From Thalassococcus_A lentus (GTDB lineage: Bacteria > Pseudomonadota > Alphaproteobacteria > Rhodobacterales > Rhodobacteraceae), in the NCBI RefSeq assembly GCF_028023555.1, contig NZ_JAQIOY010000003.1, positions 434,001 to 498,000 of the forward strand: 64,000 nt of DNA. The letters run 5' to 3'. Every line of letters starts with the position of its first letter. The first letter of the stretch is position 1. Below are positions 35,158-44,180 of this stretch, one piece after another. The position numbers and the translations under genes are program-made. The notes under the pieces were generated by a model. The model saw only the letters and a list, made by a program, of their open reading frames with translations, did not search any database and was not told where the DNA came from.

Positions 35158-36731
35158 TGGGTGTCTGGGATCACGTCGTCGCAGGTTTCCTGGCCGTACT
35201 TCAGTCGGATCCCGTTCTGGGCATACCGATCGTTCTGCTGATGGTTCTTCTCGGCTTTCTGCTTGGCATAACCGTTGGTGCCACGCCCGGTCTTGCCGGG
35301 CCGATGGCGATGGCGATTTCACTTCCGATCCTGATTTCGATCTTCGGATATTCCGCCGATGCGTTGCTACCGGTTCTGGGCTTTCTGATTGGGATCATGA
35401 AAGGAGCTACGATCGGCGGCGCGGTTCCTGCGATCCTGTTCAATACGCCCGGCACACCAGACGCCTTTATGACCACGCTTGACGGATATCCGATGGCCCA
35501 AAAGGGCGAGGCACGGCGTGCCTTGCGCATCGCGCATTTCTCATCCGCCTCTGGGGATACCTTTTCGGACATCGTGCTCGTCGTTTGCGCGCCCTTTCTT
35601 GCCATCCTTGTAGAACGCTATCTCGACCTGCCCGAAAAGACGGCGCTGCTGATCCTGTCACTGGCCTTCATCGCATCGGTTATCGGCAACTCTGTTGGCA
35701 AGGGCATCATCTCCATGGGCCTTGGCCTGCTGGCTGCAATGATCGCAACCGGAGAGGATTTCTACCCGCGCCTGACGCTGAACCAACCCGCGCTCGCCGA
35801 AGGTATTCCCATCGCCGCCGCAATCCTTGGAGTATTGATCCTCGGCGAAGTCTTCAAAGCGCTCGAAGACATCTATCGGGGCGAAGCGCAGGCCAAGCCG
35901 CCCGAACAGACCAATGTACAAGGCGGAGCCAAGTCAAAAGACCTGCGCAGGCTTATTCCCACCATTGGACGCTCTGCCATCATCGGGACATGCATCGGTG
36001 CTTTGCCGGGTGTCGGGTCCACTCTTGCGGCCACGTTGGGGTACACCTCAGCCAAACGTCGCCATGCCAATCGGCCCGATGCCAACTCCCCTGCGTTCGG
36101 AGAGGGCGCACCCGAAGGGATTGCGGCGACAGAGGCGGCCAACAGCTCGGTTTCAGGCGCCAACCTGATCCCGGTGCTGTCGCTGGGCATTCCCGGAAAC
36201 GCTGCGGCGGTGTTCCTGATCCTTGCCATGGACTCCATCGGCGGGTTCAATCCCGGCCCGTCGGTCTTTCAGTTAGGCGGGGGGATCAATGAAGGTGCGC
36301 TTAATCCCGAAATGGTCATGGCCTTCGGTATCTTCACGACGATGTTCATCGCCAATGGTCTGAACTGGACCATCGGCGGCATCTTCATGCGCTGGGTCGG
36401 CGTGATGACACGAATTCCCAAAGCACGGCTGCTGCCCATCGTCCTGTTGCTGACGCTCACCGCGATTTATGTGCAAGAGACCTCGATGGTCGCCGTCTGG
36501 ATCACGCTGTTCTTTGGCTTTTTGGGCTACGTCATGCGGCGTATCCGCATGTCGCCCCTGCCCTTCGTGATCGCCTTTATCCTTGGCGGCAACCTCGAAG
36601 CCACCGCACGTCAAGCCTTCGCAGCCACCGGGGCCGATCCGTTTTTCCTATTCAACAGCCCGATCGCATTTGTCTTCATGGCCCTCGCGATTGGTGTCGT
36701 TGCCTTCAACCTCAGAAAGCCAGTTTCATGA
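35154..36731 (+). CDS. tctA: Tripartite tricarboxylate transporter large permease
   Basis: A 525-aa polytopic carrier with the TctA signatures GITVGATPGLAGPMAMAIS near the N-terminus, IGGAVPAILFNTPGTPDA, and IGTCIGALPGVGSTLAATL in the second half. About 10-12 transmembrane helices. Overlaps tctB and the downstream sulfatase by 4 bp each, so transporter and desulfating enzyme are translationally linked. Confidence 0.95.
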   Translation: MMGVWDHVVAGFLAVLQSDPVLGIPIVLLMVLLGFLLGITVGATPGLAGPMAMAISLPILISIFGYSADALLPVLGFLIGIMKGATIGGAVPAILFNTPGTPDAFMTTLDGYPMAQKGEARRALRIAHFSSASGDTFSDIVLVVCAPFLAILVERYLDLPEKTALLILSLAFIASVIGNSVGKGIISMGLGLLAAMIATGEDFYPRLTLNQPALAEGIPIAAAILGVLILGEVFKALEDIYRGEAQAKPPEQTNVQGGAKSKDLRRLIPTIGRSAIIGTCIGALPGVGSTLAATLGYTSAKRRHANRPDANSPAFGEGAPEGIAATEAANSSVSGANLIPVLSLGIPGNAAAVFLILAMDSIGGFNPGPSVFQLGGGINEGALNPEMVMAFGIFTTMFIANGLNWTIGGIFMRWVGVMTRIPKARLLPIVLLLTLTAIYVQETSMVAVWITLFFGFLGYVMRRIRMSPLPFVIAFILGGNLEATARQAFAATGADPFFLFNSPIAFVFMALAIGVVAFNLRKPVS

Positions 36732-38254
36732 CGCGACCGAATATTCTGCTGATCTCGGGAGACCAACACCGTGCCGATTGTTTCGGGTTTGAAGGGCGCA
36801 AGATCAAGACGCCGCATCTGGATCAACTGGCCGCCGATGGGACGCATTTTTCCAATTGCATCACGCCAACGGTCGTATGCCAGCCCGCCCGCGCATCAAT
36901 TCTAACCGGGCAGCTTTGCCGAACCCATGGGGTGCATGACAACGGGATCGACCTTGACCCAGCGGTTGGCGAGAAAGGCTTTGCAGGGTCCATGGCTACA
37001 GCAGGCTATGAAACCGCGTTCTTCGGCAAGGCACATTTTTCAACCTACCACACGTTTGAAGCGACCGGCACGCCCGAATGCCTGAAGTCTTCCGCCAACT
37101 ACCCCGACACCTGGTTCGGCCCCTATATGGGATTCAACCATGTCGAAATGATGCTGGTCGGGCACAATTGGTTCCTGCCGGAAAAACCACCGCATGGTCA
37201 GCACTACGAACGTTGGTTCTATGCAGATGGGCGTGGCGACGAGAAGAACGCGCTTTACCGTCAGAACGCGGGCGAAACCAAAGAGGCCGCGCAGACATGG
37301 CATTCAAAGCTGCCTGTCGCATGGCACAATTCGACGTGGACAGCGGATCGAACGATCGAATGGCTCAAACATGGGCGCAGTGAAGACCCGTTTTGCACTT
37401 GGGTCAGTTTCCCGGATCCACACCATCCGTTCGATGCGCCCGAGCCTTGGTCACGTCTGCATGACCCGGCAGATATAGACCTGCCAAAAAACCGTACGCG
37501 GACCTTCAAAGGCCGCCCTTGGTGGCATGAACAGGTTCTCACGGCCGAGCCAACGGGCGACAAGAAGGGCGCGGAAATCAGGAAAGCCTATAGCCGGATC
37601 AGCGAACAATCCGATGAACAGTTGCGCGAGATTATCGCGAACACCTACGGACAGATCGCGCTCATCGATCACAACGTAGGGCGTATCCTGATCGCGCTGG
37701 AAGAAGCCGGTCTGGCCGAAAACACCATCGTCATCTACATCTCGGACCATGGCGACTGGCTCGGTGACCACGGTCTGATCCTGAAAGGCCCCATGCACTA
37801 TGATGGTTTGCTACGTGTTCCGATGATCATGCGCGGGCCCGGAATCCCCAAAGGCAAGAAAGTGGACGAACCGGTGTCCACGCTCGACCTTGGAGCAACC
37901 TTTTTTGACTACGGAGAAGCGACGGCGCTGCAAACGCAACATGGCGCATCACTTCGGCCCCTTATCGAAACCGAAACGGCTGTGCGTGACTTTGCCTTGA
38001 ACGAATGGGAACTTATGCCAACACGTACGGGTGTCGGGCTGAGCCTGCGGACGGTGCGAACCAAGACCCATAAGCTCACGATTGACCTGCAATCCGGCGC
38101 GGGCGAGCTCTACGATATGGCTGCTGATCCGGACGAAACCGTCAATCTGTTCGATGACCCCGAGCATGCTGATTTGCGGGCCAGGCTGATCGGATACATC
38201 GAGAGCCGGCCCGATGACGCCGGCCCTATCCGAACTCAGGTGGGAATGGCTTAG
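36728..38254 (+). CDS. Cys-type sulfatase
   Basis: A 508-aa cytoplasmic sulfatase. Formylglycine motif C51-Q-P-A-R55 (VVCQPARAS), metal-binding LLISGDQHRADCFG and VIYISDHGDWLGDHG. No signal peptide. Overlaps tctA by 4 bp, so its substrate is very likely what TctABC imports. Related to, but clearly different from, the divergent sulfatase in the same island. The 160 bp after its stop contain no gene before the tRNA. Confidence 0.92.
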   Translation: MTRPNILLISGDQHRADCFGFEGRKIKTPHLDQLAADGTHFSNCITPTVVCQPARASILTGQLCRTHGVHDNGIDLDPAVGEKGFAGSMATAGYETAFFGKAHFSTYHTFEATGTPECLKSSANYPDTWFGPYMGFNHVEMMLVGHNWFLPEKPPHGQHYERWFYADGRGDEKNALYRQNAGETKEAAQTWHSKLPVAWHNSTWTADRTIEWLKHGRSEDPFCTWVSFPDPHHPFDAPEPWSRLHDPADIDLPKNRTRTFKGRPWWHEQVLTAEPTGDKKGAEIRKAYSRISEQSDEQLREIIANTYGQIALIDHNVGRILIALEEAGLAENTIVIYISDHGDWLGDHGLILKGPMHYDGLLRVPMIMRGPGIPKGKKVDEPVSTLDLGATFFDYGEATALQTQHGASLRPLIETETAVRDFALNEWELMPTRTGVGLSLRTVRTKTHKLTIDLQSGAGELYDMAADPDETVNLFDDPEHADLRARLIGYIESRPDDAGPIRTQVGMA

Positions 38255-38415
38255 CACTACGACCGCGACCTGCGCCCTATGCGTCATGCTTGCCGTTGTT
38301 TCTGTTTTTGGTCGGCCGCATTTCAAGCAAAACATCTGAAGCCGTACAACGCGCGCAGATGTTTCATCTGCGAAGCGGCCATTCGACCACGTCAAACTGA
38401 AACGCTCTGGAAAGT

Positions 38416-38502
38416 TGGTGCGGTCGAGAGGACTCGAACCTCCACGGGAGTTACCCCACAGCGACCTCAACGCTGCGCGTCTACCAATTCCGCCACGACC
38501 GC
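38416..38502 (-). tRNA. tRNA-Leu (anticodon GAG), CCA encoded
   Basis: The minus strand folds into a class II tRNA: acceptor GCGGTCG/CGACCGC, D-arm with GGCGGAATTGGTAGACGC, anticodon stem CAGCG/CGCTG with loop TTGAGGT (anticodon GAG), a long variable arm, and T-loop GGTTCGAGTCC. The discriminator A is followed by encoded CCA. Decodes CUC/CUU. Confidence 0.96.
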
Positions 38503-38570
38503 ACTGCCAATGACTTGGTAGCGGGGGATTAGACCAACCCTGCGACAGGCTCAAGCGAAAAATACGCCTC

Positions 38571-39065
38571 TTACGCAGACACTGCGGCAATCGTCATGCG
38601 CCGGCGGATCACCCGACCAACGATCGCCGCAAGCACCAAGGCCAACACGATATAGCCGTGTTCCTGCTGATCTCCAAAGAAGACACGGTTGGTGCTGCGA
38701 CCGGGCAGGAATTGAAAGGCCCCGGCCACCAGCAAGCCGTTCCAATACAGCGACTTCATTGCTTCTTCGTGGGTCTTGATCTTTCCCGCGAACACAGCGC
38801 GCATTGCAACCCACAAGGACCAAAGCGCCAGGATTGCCAGCAGATGGATGGGGCTGAATGGACCGACAACACCAAAACTGGTGATCCCGAAAGAGCTCAG
38901 CGCAGCCGTCGCCATGGCGATCACCCATACGTAGCCGGACATCTTGTGCAGGCGATCCCTGCGACGGCGGAACAGAGCAAAGGGCCCGATCACTACAGCA
39001 ATCGTCGCGGTGACGATGTGGATCTGGGTGATTAGGTTCGTGCTCATGTATGGCTCTAGTGTCAT
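38571..39065 (-). CDS. DUF2306-type membrane protein
   Basis: A 164-aa inner-membrane protein with about four helices and a conserved arginine/histidine cluster (ALFRRRRDRLHKMSGYVWV) typical of DUF2306 proteins, whose function is unknown. AAGGAG lies 8 nt before the ATG at 39065. Divergent from a membrane-bound LytTR regulator, an arrangement suggesting that the regulator controls it. Confidence 0.83.
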   Translation of the reverse strand: MTLEPYMSTNLITQIHIVTATIAVVIGPFALFRRRRDRLHKMSGYVWVIAMATAALSSFGITSFGVVGPFSPIHLLAILALWSLWVAMRAVFAGKIKTHEEAMKSLYWNGLLVAGAFQFLPGRSTNRVFFGDQQEHGYIVLALVLAAIVGRVIRRRMTIAAVSA

Positions 39066-39199
39066 CGTAAAACTCCTTGGGTATTCAGATCGACAGTGCG
39101 GGCCTCGCCGGTTTTTCGAGTTGGGCGAAACTGGTCACACACTGGACAAATCCCCTTGGGCCATGCCATTGAAACTGCGTACAAAACGGGGCTGGCTTC

Positions 39200-39988
39200 G
39201 TGAACGACAGCAAAACGCAACTCGCGCTTCGTGAATGGCGGACGGATATGAGCAACCCGATCACATGGGTTGCGCTGATGGGCACAGCCGCAATTTTGTC
39301 GTTGCTCGGCCCATTCGGCACGGATCAGACGCTGGGCCTGATTCATCGCCTGCTATACTGGATCGTAACCGTGACGCTGACCTTCGGTTTTGGCGCCCTG
39401 TCCAATGAGGTCATCCGCCACTGGATGAGCAAGGCACCAATTGCGCTTATCATTTTAGTTGCCGGATGCGTGACCGGGCTGGGCATTTGTCTGATCGTTA
39501 TGGTGATCAACTGGATCGTCTTCGATTTTGTGCCGCCGCTGAATGAATGGCCGACCTTTTTCGGGACGGTCATGGCCATCAGCTACATCGTGACGGGCGC
39601 GCTTTACTATGCAGGATTGCGCCGGGGCGAAGCGGCTGCCCCTGCGGCGACCGCCACGCCAAAGCCGGTCGCCCTGCTTGATCGCATCCCGCTCGAGAAA
39701 CGGGGCCGGTTGGTTGCTCTTTCGGTCGAGGATCACTACGTGCGGATTGCGACGACCAAAGGCACGGAAATGGTTCTGATGCGGTTGTCCGATGCCATTC
39801 GCGAAACCGGTGAGACCGCGGGCGCTCAGGTTCACCGCTCACACTGGATAGCCTTTGCGCAGGTGCGTGCTGTACGACGCGAAGGGGATCGGGCGATTTT
39901 GACGATGAGCAATGACTCAGAGATCCCGGTCAGTCGCGCCAATATCGCAAAGATCAAGGAGGCGGGGCTGCTGCCGCGTTCACAATGA
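39200..39988 (+). CDS. Membrane-anchored LytTR-family transcriptional regulator
   Basis: A 262-aa protein. Four hydrophobic helices (about 22-40, 48-70, 80-105, 118-140) precede a cytoplasmic LytTR DNA-binding domain (about 170-258) with GRLVALSVEDHYVRIATTKG, QVHRSHWIAF and ILTMSNDSEIPVSR. The GTG at 39200 opens the frame; an ATG at 39249 is an alternative. It overlaps lipB by 4 bp, an unusual pairing, and is divergent from the DUF2306 gene, its likely target. Confidence 0.88.
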   Translation: MNDSKTQLALREWRTDMSNPITWVALMGTAAILSLLGPFGTDQTLGLIHRLLYWIVTVTLTFGFGALSNEVIRHWMSKAPIALIILVAGCVTGLGICLIVMVINWIVFDFVPPLNEWPTFFGTVMAISYIVTGALYYAGLRRGEAAAPAATATPKPVALLDRIPLEKRGRLVALSVEDHYVRIATTKGTEMVLMRLSDAIRETGETAGAQVHRSHWIAFAQVRAVRREGDRAILTMSNDSEIPVSRANIAKIKEAGLLPRSQ

Positions 39989-40671
39989 CAGACATTTCCT
40001 CAGTTGAATGGAAGATCAGCGACACGCTGGTGCCCTACCAAGAGGCGCTCGACTTCATGGAGGCCCGCGCCGAGGCGATTGCACGGGGCGAGGCGGCCGA
40101 ATGCATCTGGCTGCTAGAGCACCCTCCCCTTTACACCGCCGGAACCTCGGCCCGGATCGAAGACCTCAGGGACCCTGAGCGCTTTCCGGTGCACGCAACC
40201 AAACGGGGTGGTCAGTACACCTACCATGGACCCGGTCAACGGGTGGCCTATGTGATGCTGGACGTTGGCAAACGCGGTCGGGATGTGCGCTGCTTTGTGC
40301 GCGACCTTGAGGCATGGGTTATCACTGCGTTGGGGGAATTTGGCCTGACCGGTCATATCCGCGACGGACGCGTCGGGGTTTGGATCGAAAGACCGGACAA
40401 ACCGCGCACGGCTTCCGATGCAATGGCCGAAGACAAGATTGCCGCGATTGGCATTCGTCTGCGCCGCTGGGTCAGCTTTCACGGCATTTCCATCAACGTG
40501 GAACCCGATCTGGAACATTTCGACGGCATCGTGCCCTGCGGGATCACAGATTACGGCGTCACATCGCTGGTGGATCTGGGCCTTCCTGTCACCATGGACG
40601 ACGTAGACGTTGCCCTGCGACATGGATTCGAAGCTGTTTTCGGTACTGAGCGCAAAGCCTGCAACACCTGA
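39985..40671 (+). CDS. lipB: Octanoyl-[ACP]:protein N-octanoyltransferase
   Basis: First step of lipoyl cofactor assembly: transfers octanoate from ACP to lipoyl domains. The 228-aa product carries the LipB signatures HPPLYTAGTSA, RGGQYTYHGPGQ, KIAAIGIRLRRWVSFHG (catalytic Lys) and CGITDYGVTSL (catalytic Cys). Overlaps the LytTR gene by 4 bp. Ends 27 bp before a bidirectional hairpin shared with the convergent unknown gene. Confidence 0.95.
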   Translation: MTDISSVEWKISDTLVPYQEALDFMEARAEAIARGEAAECIWLLEHPPLYTAGTSARIEDLRDPERFPVHATKRGGQYTYHGPGQRVAYVMLDVGKRGRDVRCFVRDLEAWVITALGEFGLTGHIRDGRVGVWIERPDKPRTASDAMAEDKIAAIGIRLRRWVSFHGISINVEPDLEHFDGIVPCGITDYGVTSLVDLGLPVTMDDVDVALRHGFEAVFGTERKACNT

Positions 40672-40698
40672 TACGCTGCCTAAAGCAACAGCAAACGG

Positions 40699-40718
40699 CC
40701 GGCGCCTCTCGGCGCCGG
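40699..40718. terminator. Hairpin between convergent lipB and the B12-regulated gene
   Basis: CCGGCGCC-TCTC-GGCGCCGG is a perfect 8-bp stem with a 4-nt loop midway between the two stop codons. No long T-tract follows on either strand, so termination strength is uncertain. Confidence 0.6.
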
Positions 40719-40728
40719 ACCGTGACCG

Positions 40729-41031
40729 CTAGACCTGCTGGCGCCGCTCGCGGGCCCCGCCCCTGCGGCGCGGCTTAGGCATGCCCAAATCAAGTGGCTG
40801 CAACGGGAATCGCAGGCTTTCACAGATCAGAAAGCAAAACTCGGCGACTGCCGGATCTGTCCGGATATACATGGCCACATCCAGATAGGCGCGCACCGCT
40901 TCATATTCATAGCTTGAATGGCCGGGCAAGGCACCGAGCCATTGCATATAGCCAAGCTGGCCCAGTTCCTTGGCGCGCGCCGGTGGAATATGCTGGCCTC
41001 GCAGTCCAGTTAACGTTCGTTCTATCATCAT
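40729..41031 (-). CDS. Unknown 100-aa protein under a cobalamin riboswitch
   Basis: A small soluble protein I do not recognise. The start is the first of two ATGs (41031) behind GGAGGG. The body is predicted mostly helical, with ELGQLGYMQWLGALPGHSSY, YEAVRAYLDVAMYIRTDP and AVAEFCFLICESLRFPL, then a basic tail rich in Arg (PKPRRRGGARERRQQV). It is the only gene downstream of the riboswitch at 41171-41342 on that strand, since lipB converges on it. Expression is thus expected to fall when B12 is plentiful, implying a role in B12 supply or in a B12-replacing process. Confidence 0.75.
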   Translation of the reverse strand: MMIERTLTGLRGQHIPPARAKELGQLGYMQWLGALPGHSSYEYEAVRAYLDVAMYIRTDPAVAEFCFLICESLRFPLQPLDLGMPKPRRRGGARERRQQV

Positions 41032-41170
41032 CAAAGCGCCCTCCGCGCCGAGGGCAAAGCGAACCGGACAGAAACGATACGGGTGAGCGGCCAGCGGCCG
41101 GTTTACCTGCGCGCTCTGACCGGGGCACCCCGCCCGGGTTGCAAACGCCCGGCACAATGATTGCACCGGG

Positions 41171-41342
41171 GTGATGGCAGGTCTCCTGACTTGCGGGTCA
41201 GCGCCGGGTCTGGGCCTTCCCGGGACGTGGTCCCAGTGGCTTGTGCCAGATCGGCTCGCCGCTCACAGTTGCGGGGGCAGTCGCGGAATTACACCGCGTT
41301 CCCTATTGGACCGCCGGGCCATCGCCCATTGGTCACCATCAC
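41171..41342 (-). ncRNA. Cobalamin riboswitch upstream of the unknown 100-aa gene
   Basis: Read on the minus strand, the conserved blocks appear in order: GGGAACGCGGTG, CCCCCGCAACTGTGAGCGG, the B12-box-like GCCACTGGGACC, CCCGGGAAGGCCC and AAGTCAGGAGACCTGCC. P1 can pair GTGATGG (41342-41336) with CCATCAC (41177-41171). A G/C-rich stretch before the gene may form the expression platform. It starts about 75 nt after murD on the same strand. Confidence 0.92.
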
Positions 41343-41418
41343 ACCCGGACTGTGCCAGCCCGGACGATGGCTGTCCATTGATTCTGATGTCCTGAGGGCG
41401 CTTTCTTGCCGGCGCGTT

Positions 41419-42822
41419 TCAGCGCTTGGCCAGTTCTTCAGTGACGCGCTCAGCAAAATCATCGCCGCGCTTTTCGAAACTGTCATATTGGTCGAAGCTT
41501 GCTGCGGCCGGGGCCAGCAAAACCACCTCGCCCGGCTGCGCATCCGCCACGGCATGGGCCACGGCCCTTTCCATCGTTGTGCATATCTCCGCATCAACAC
41601 CCGGCAATTGAAGCGCGAACCCTTCGGCTTCACGTCCAATCACATAGGCCTTGATCACGTTCTCCAACGCTGGCTTGAGAGCCTCCAACCCACCCTCTTT
41701 CATCAGCCCGCCGCAGATCCAGCGGATCTTGCCAAAGGCCTGCAAAGCCTTGAGCGCGCTGTCAACGTTGGTCGCTTTGCTGTCGTTGACATAAGACACC
41801 CCGCCCGCCTCTGCGATGCGCTGCGACCGATGCGGCAATCCACCGAACGACCGCAGACCGCTTTCGATATCACGAGGACCAAGCCCAAGCGCCCGGCAGG
41901 CGGCGTAGGCCGCGCAGGCGTTTTGGTGGTTGTGTGCACCCGGAAGGCCGGGAATGTCGCGCATGTCGATCGATGCCACCTGACGGCCCTTGCGCCATTC
42001 GGCCAGAAATCCTTTGCGTGCGAACACATGCCAGCCCGGTCCGCTGAGCTTGCGCCCCGATGACACGCGGATAACCCGATCGTCGCTGCGCCCCTCGCTC
42101 ATTTGCCCCGCCAGAAAGCGGCCCTCGACCTCGTCAACGCCGATCACGGCGCGGTCCGGCCCGCCTTCGGCAAAAAGCCGACGCTTGGCCGCAAAATATC
42201 CACCGAACCCAGCATGGCGGTCCAGATGATCCGGGCTCAGGTTTGTCCAGACCGCCACATCCGGGGTCAGGGCACGCGCCAGATCGGTCTGGTAGCTCGA
42301 CAGCTCCAGCACGACGATGCCGCCATCTCCGGGCGGATCAATATCCAGCACGCCGCGTCCGATATTACCTGCCAGCTGTGCATCCCGGCCCGAAGCTTCT
42401 AGCACATGATGAATCAATGCCGACGTGGTGGATTTGCCGTTAGAACCAGTGATCGCAACGACGCGCGGCGCGCGATCAAATTGGTCCCATCCGGCCCCGA
42501 GCGACCGGAAAAACAAACCGATGTCATTGTCTACAGGGACACCGGCATCCAGTGCCGCTGCAATGACCGGGTTGGGTGTGGGATACAAATGAGGGATGCC
42601 CGGACTGACAACCAGACAGGCCAGATCCTCAACAGCTTCCGACCGTGTCAGATCGCGAACTGCAAAGCCTTCTGCCTCTGCCTTGTCCCGCGCTTTGGGG
42701 TTGTCGTCCCAGACGACGACCTGCGCGCCGCCTTCCCGCAGCGCCCGCGCCGCTGACAGCCCGGACCGTCCCAGACCAAGCACGGCCACCCCCTGCCCTT
42801 CAAAACCCTGCACCGGGATCAT
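41419..42822 (-). CDS. murD: UDP-N-acetylmuramoylalanine-D-glutamate ligase
   Basis: Adds D-Glu to UDP-MurNAc-L-Ala in peptidoglycan synthesis. The start at 42822 (MIPVQGFEGQGVAVLGLGRS) has GGAGG five bases upstream and gives 467 aa; a GTG at 42858 would add 12 residues without a ribosome site. Visible motifs: N-terminal Rossmann GLGRSGLSAARAL, ATP loop AITGSNGKSTTSALIHH, and SYQTDLARALTP. It is the last dcw gene here; ftsW, murG and others do not follow. Confidence 0.94.
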   Translation of the reverse strand: MIPVQGFEGQGVAVLGLGRSGLSAARALREGGAQVVVWDDNPKARDKAEAEGFAVRDLTRSEAVEDLACLVVSPGIPHLYPTPNPVIAAALDAGVPVDNDIGLFFRSLGAGWDQFDRAPRVVAITGSNGKSTTSALIHHVLEASGRDAQLAGNIGRGVLDIDPPGDGGIVVLELSSYQTDLARALTPDVAVWTNLSPDHLDRHAGFGGYFAAKRRLFAEGGPDRAVIGVDEVEGRFLAGQMSEGRSDDRVIRVSSGRKLSGPGWHVFARKGFLAEWRKGRQVASIDMRDIPGLPGAHNHQNACAAYAACRALGLGPRDIESGLRSFGGLPHRSQRIAEAGGVSYVNDSKATNVDSALKALQAFGKIRWICGGLMKEGGLEALKPALENVIKAYVIGREAEGFALQLPGVDAEICTTMERAVAHAVADAQPGEVVLLAPAAASFDQYDSFEKRGDDFAERVTEELAKR

Positions 42823-42932
42823 CGCTGCCTCCGCCGTCGCCGCTATATTCTGCGACACCAGCGCTACCGCAAACGATCAAAACGCGAAAGCCCTGCCTCT
42901 GGCTCGGCTGCACAAAAATGCAGAAATGGCTC

Positions 42933-44156
42933 TTACCGGTCCCTGCGCTCGCCGGGCTCCGCTATCAGCCCATAGCGCTCTGCCAGATGCCAGACGTGAT
43001 CCGGGATCATGTTTTTCATCTTGGCCGGATGGGCCCTGCGCAGATGCAGAACGGTCTCGGCGGCCTTCATCTCGACACGCGCGCGGGCAAATTCCAGCCC
43101 CCGGGGCCCGGTGCGGGGTTGCAGCCAGGCCACGATCGGCCGCACCCAATTAGGCATGCGCCGCAACGGCAGACCACCAGCCGCCCGTTCCGTATTGGTC
43201 ACAAACCCCCGAACCGCGGCTTCCCGTTTGCCCTTGTCCGTCAACTCCGACAAAACCGCCCGACCCTGCAACCGCTCCAGAACCTTGGCGCCGCGCGCAT
43301 TGCGCACGATCAGCCATTGCTCACCATCGCCGCCCATGTAGCCAACTGTGATATCGGCCAGCCGGTTGGTGTAATCCACACAGGTCTTGCAGGTCATGGG
43401 AAAGAAATCTGCGGGCAGATCCGAAATCGGCAGCTTCAAAAAGGGAATGAAGCGCGGCTTGCGCCCATCATCAAAGCGTAGCTCGACACTGTAGTCGGCG
43501 CGAAATTCGAGGTAGCTCACCGTTTCGGGGCGATCATCCAAAAGACCCAGAAACGTGTGAAACCGGTCGGTTGTGGTGTTGTCACTGCACGGCGTTCCGA
43601 TGACGGTGATTTCGTCAAAGCCCAGTTCCGCTTCGAGAGCGCGCAGCGCGTAGACCTGACAAGGCACCCCGACCACGGCGATCCGGCGGTGGCCCGCCGC
43701 GGCAGCCGGCTCCAGCAAAGCAAGCAAGGGTCCGTACCCCATGCGCATACCGCGGCACTGCGCCATATCCTGCGCCTCGGTGACAATGACAGGCATCGGC
43801 TTCCATCGGTCATGCGGATCGGGCGCGGTGGCCAGAACGGCATCCACCGCGCCGGCACGCAGCAACTCCGCCGCAAGAGCCGTGGTCAGGCCCGTCCACT
43901 GCGCACCTTCGGCCGCTGGCTCCAACCGCGCACGGTGCATGGTTTGAAATACACCAAAGAACGCTTCGTCGCCGGTTTCGGCAACCCGCCCATGGACCGA
44001 CCGTTCCAGGGCCGGATAGTCCGGCGCAATGAATTGACAGGCACGCCCACAGGCGCGGCCATCCCCTATCCGGCTGATGCCGCAGTCGGTGCATAGCCCG
44101 GCTCTGGGCGCGCCACCGATATTGGGAACCCTGAGCCCAGTTTGCCCACCATCCAT
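42933..44156 (-). CDS. FrhB/BciB-like iron-sulfur flavoprotein (F420 hydrogenase beta-subunit family)
   Basis: A 407-aa oxidoreductase. N-terminal cysteines C22, C25, C36 and C40 (LCTDCGIS, GRACGRACQF) and later GVPCQVYALR, GTPCSDN and PMTCKTCVDYTNRL match the FrhB N/C-terminal domains that bind [4Fe-4S] clusters and FAD. Members include F420 hydrogenase beta subunits, BciB-type divinyl-chlorophyllide reductases and plant HCAR. No other pigment genes are in the window, so the reaction is open. GGAGG precedes the ATG. It sits between mraY and murD, behind its own palindromic promoter region. Confidence 0.85.
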   Translation of the reverse strand: MDGGQTGLRVPNIGGAPRAGLCTDCGISRIGDGRACGRACQFIAPDYPALERSVHGRVAETGDEAFFGVFQTMHRARLEPAAEGAQWTGLTTALAAELLRAGAVDAVLATAPDPHDRWKPMPVIVTEAQDMAQCRGMRMGYGPLLALLEPAAAAGHRRIAVVGVPCQVYALRALEAELGFDEITVIGTPCSDNTTTDRFHTFLGLLDDRPETVSYLEFRADYSVELRFDDGRKPRFIPFLKLPISDLPADFFPMTCKTCVDYTNRLADITVGYMGGDGEQWLIVRNARGAKVLERLQGRAVLSELTDKGKREAAVRGFVTNTERAAGGLPLRRMPNWVRPIVAWLQPRTGPRGLEFARARVEMKAAETVLHLRRAHPAKMKNMIPDHVWHLAERYGLIAEPGERRDR

Positions 44157-44180
44157 CGCTCGCCTCCTGTCAATCCGAAT

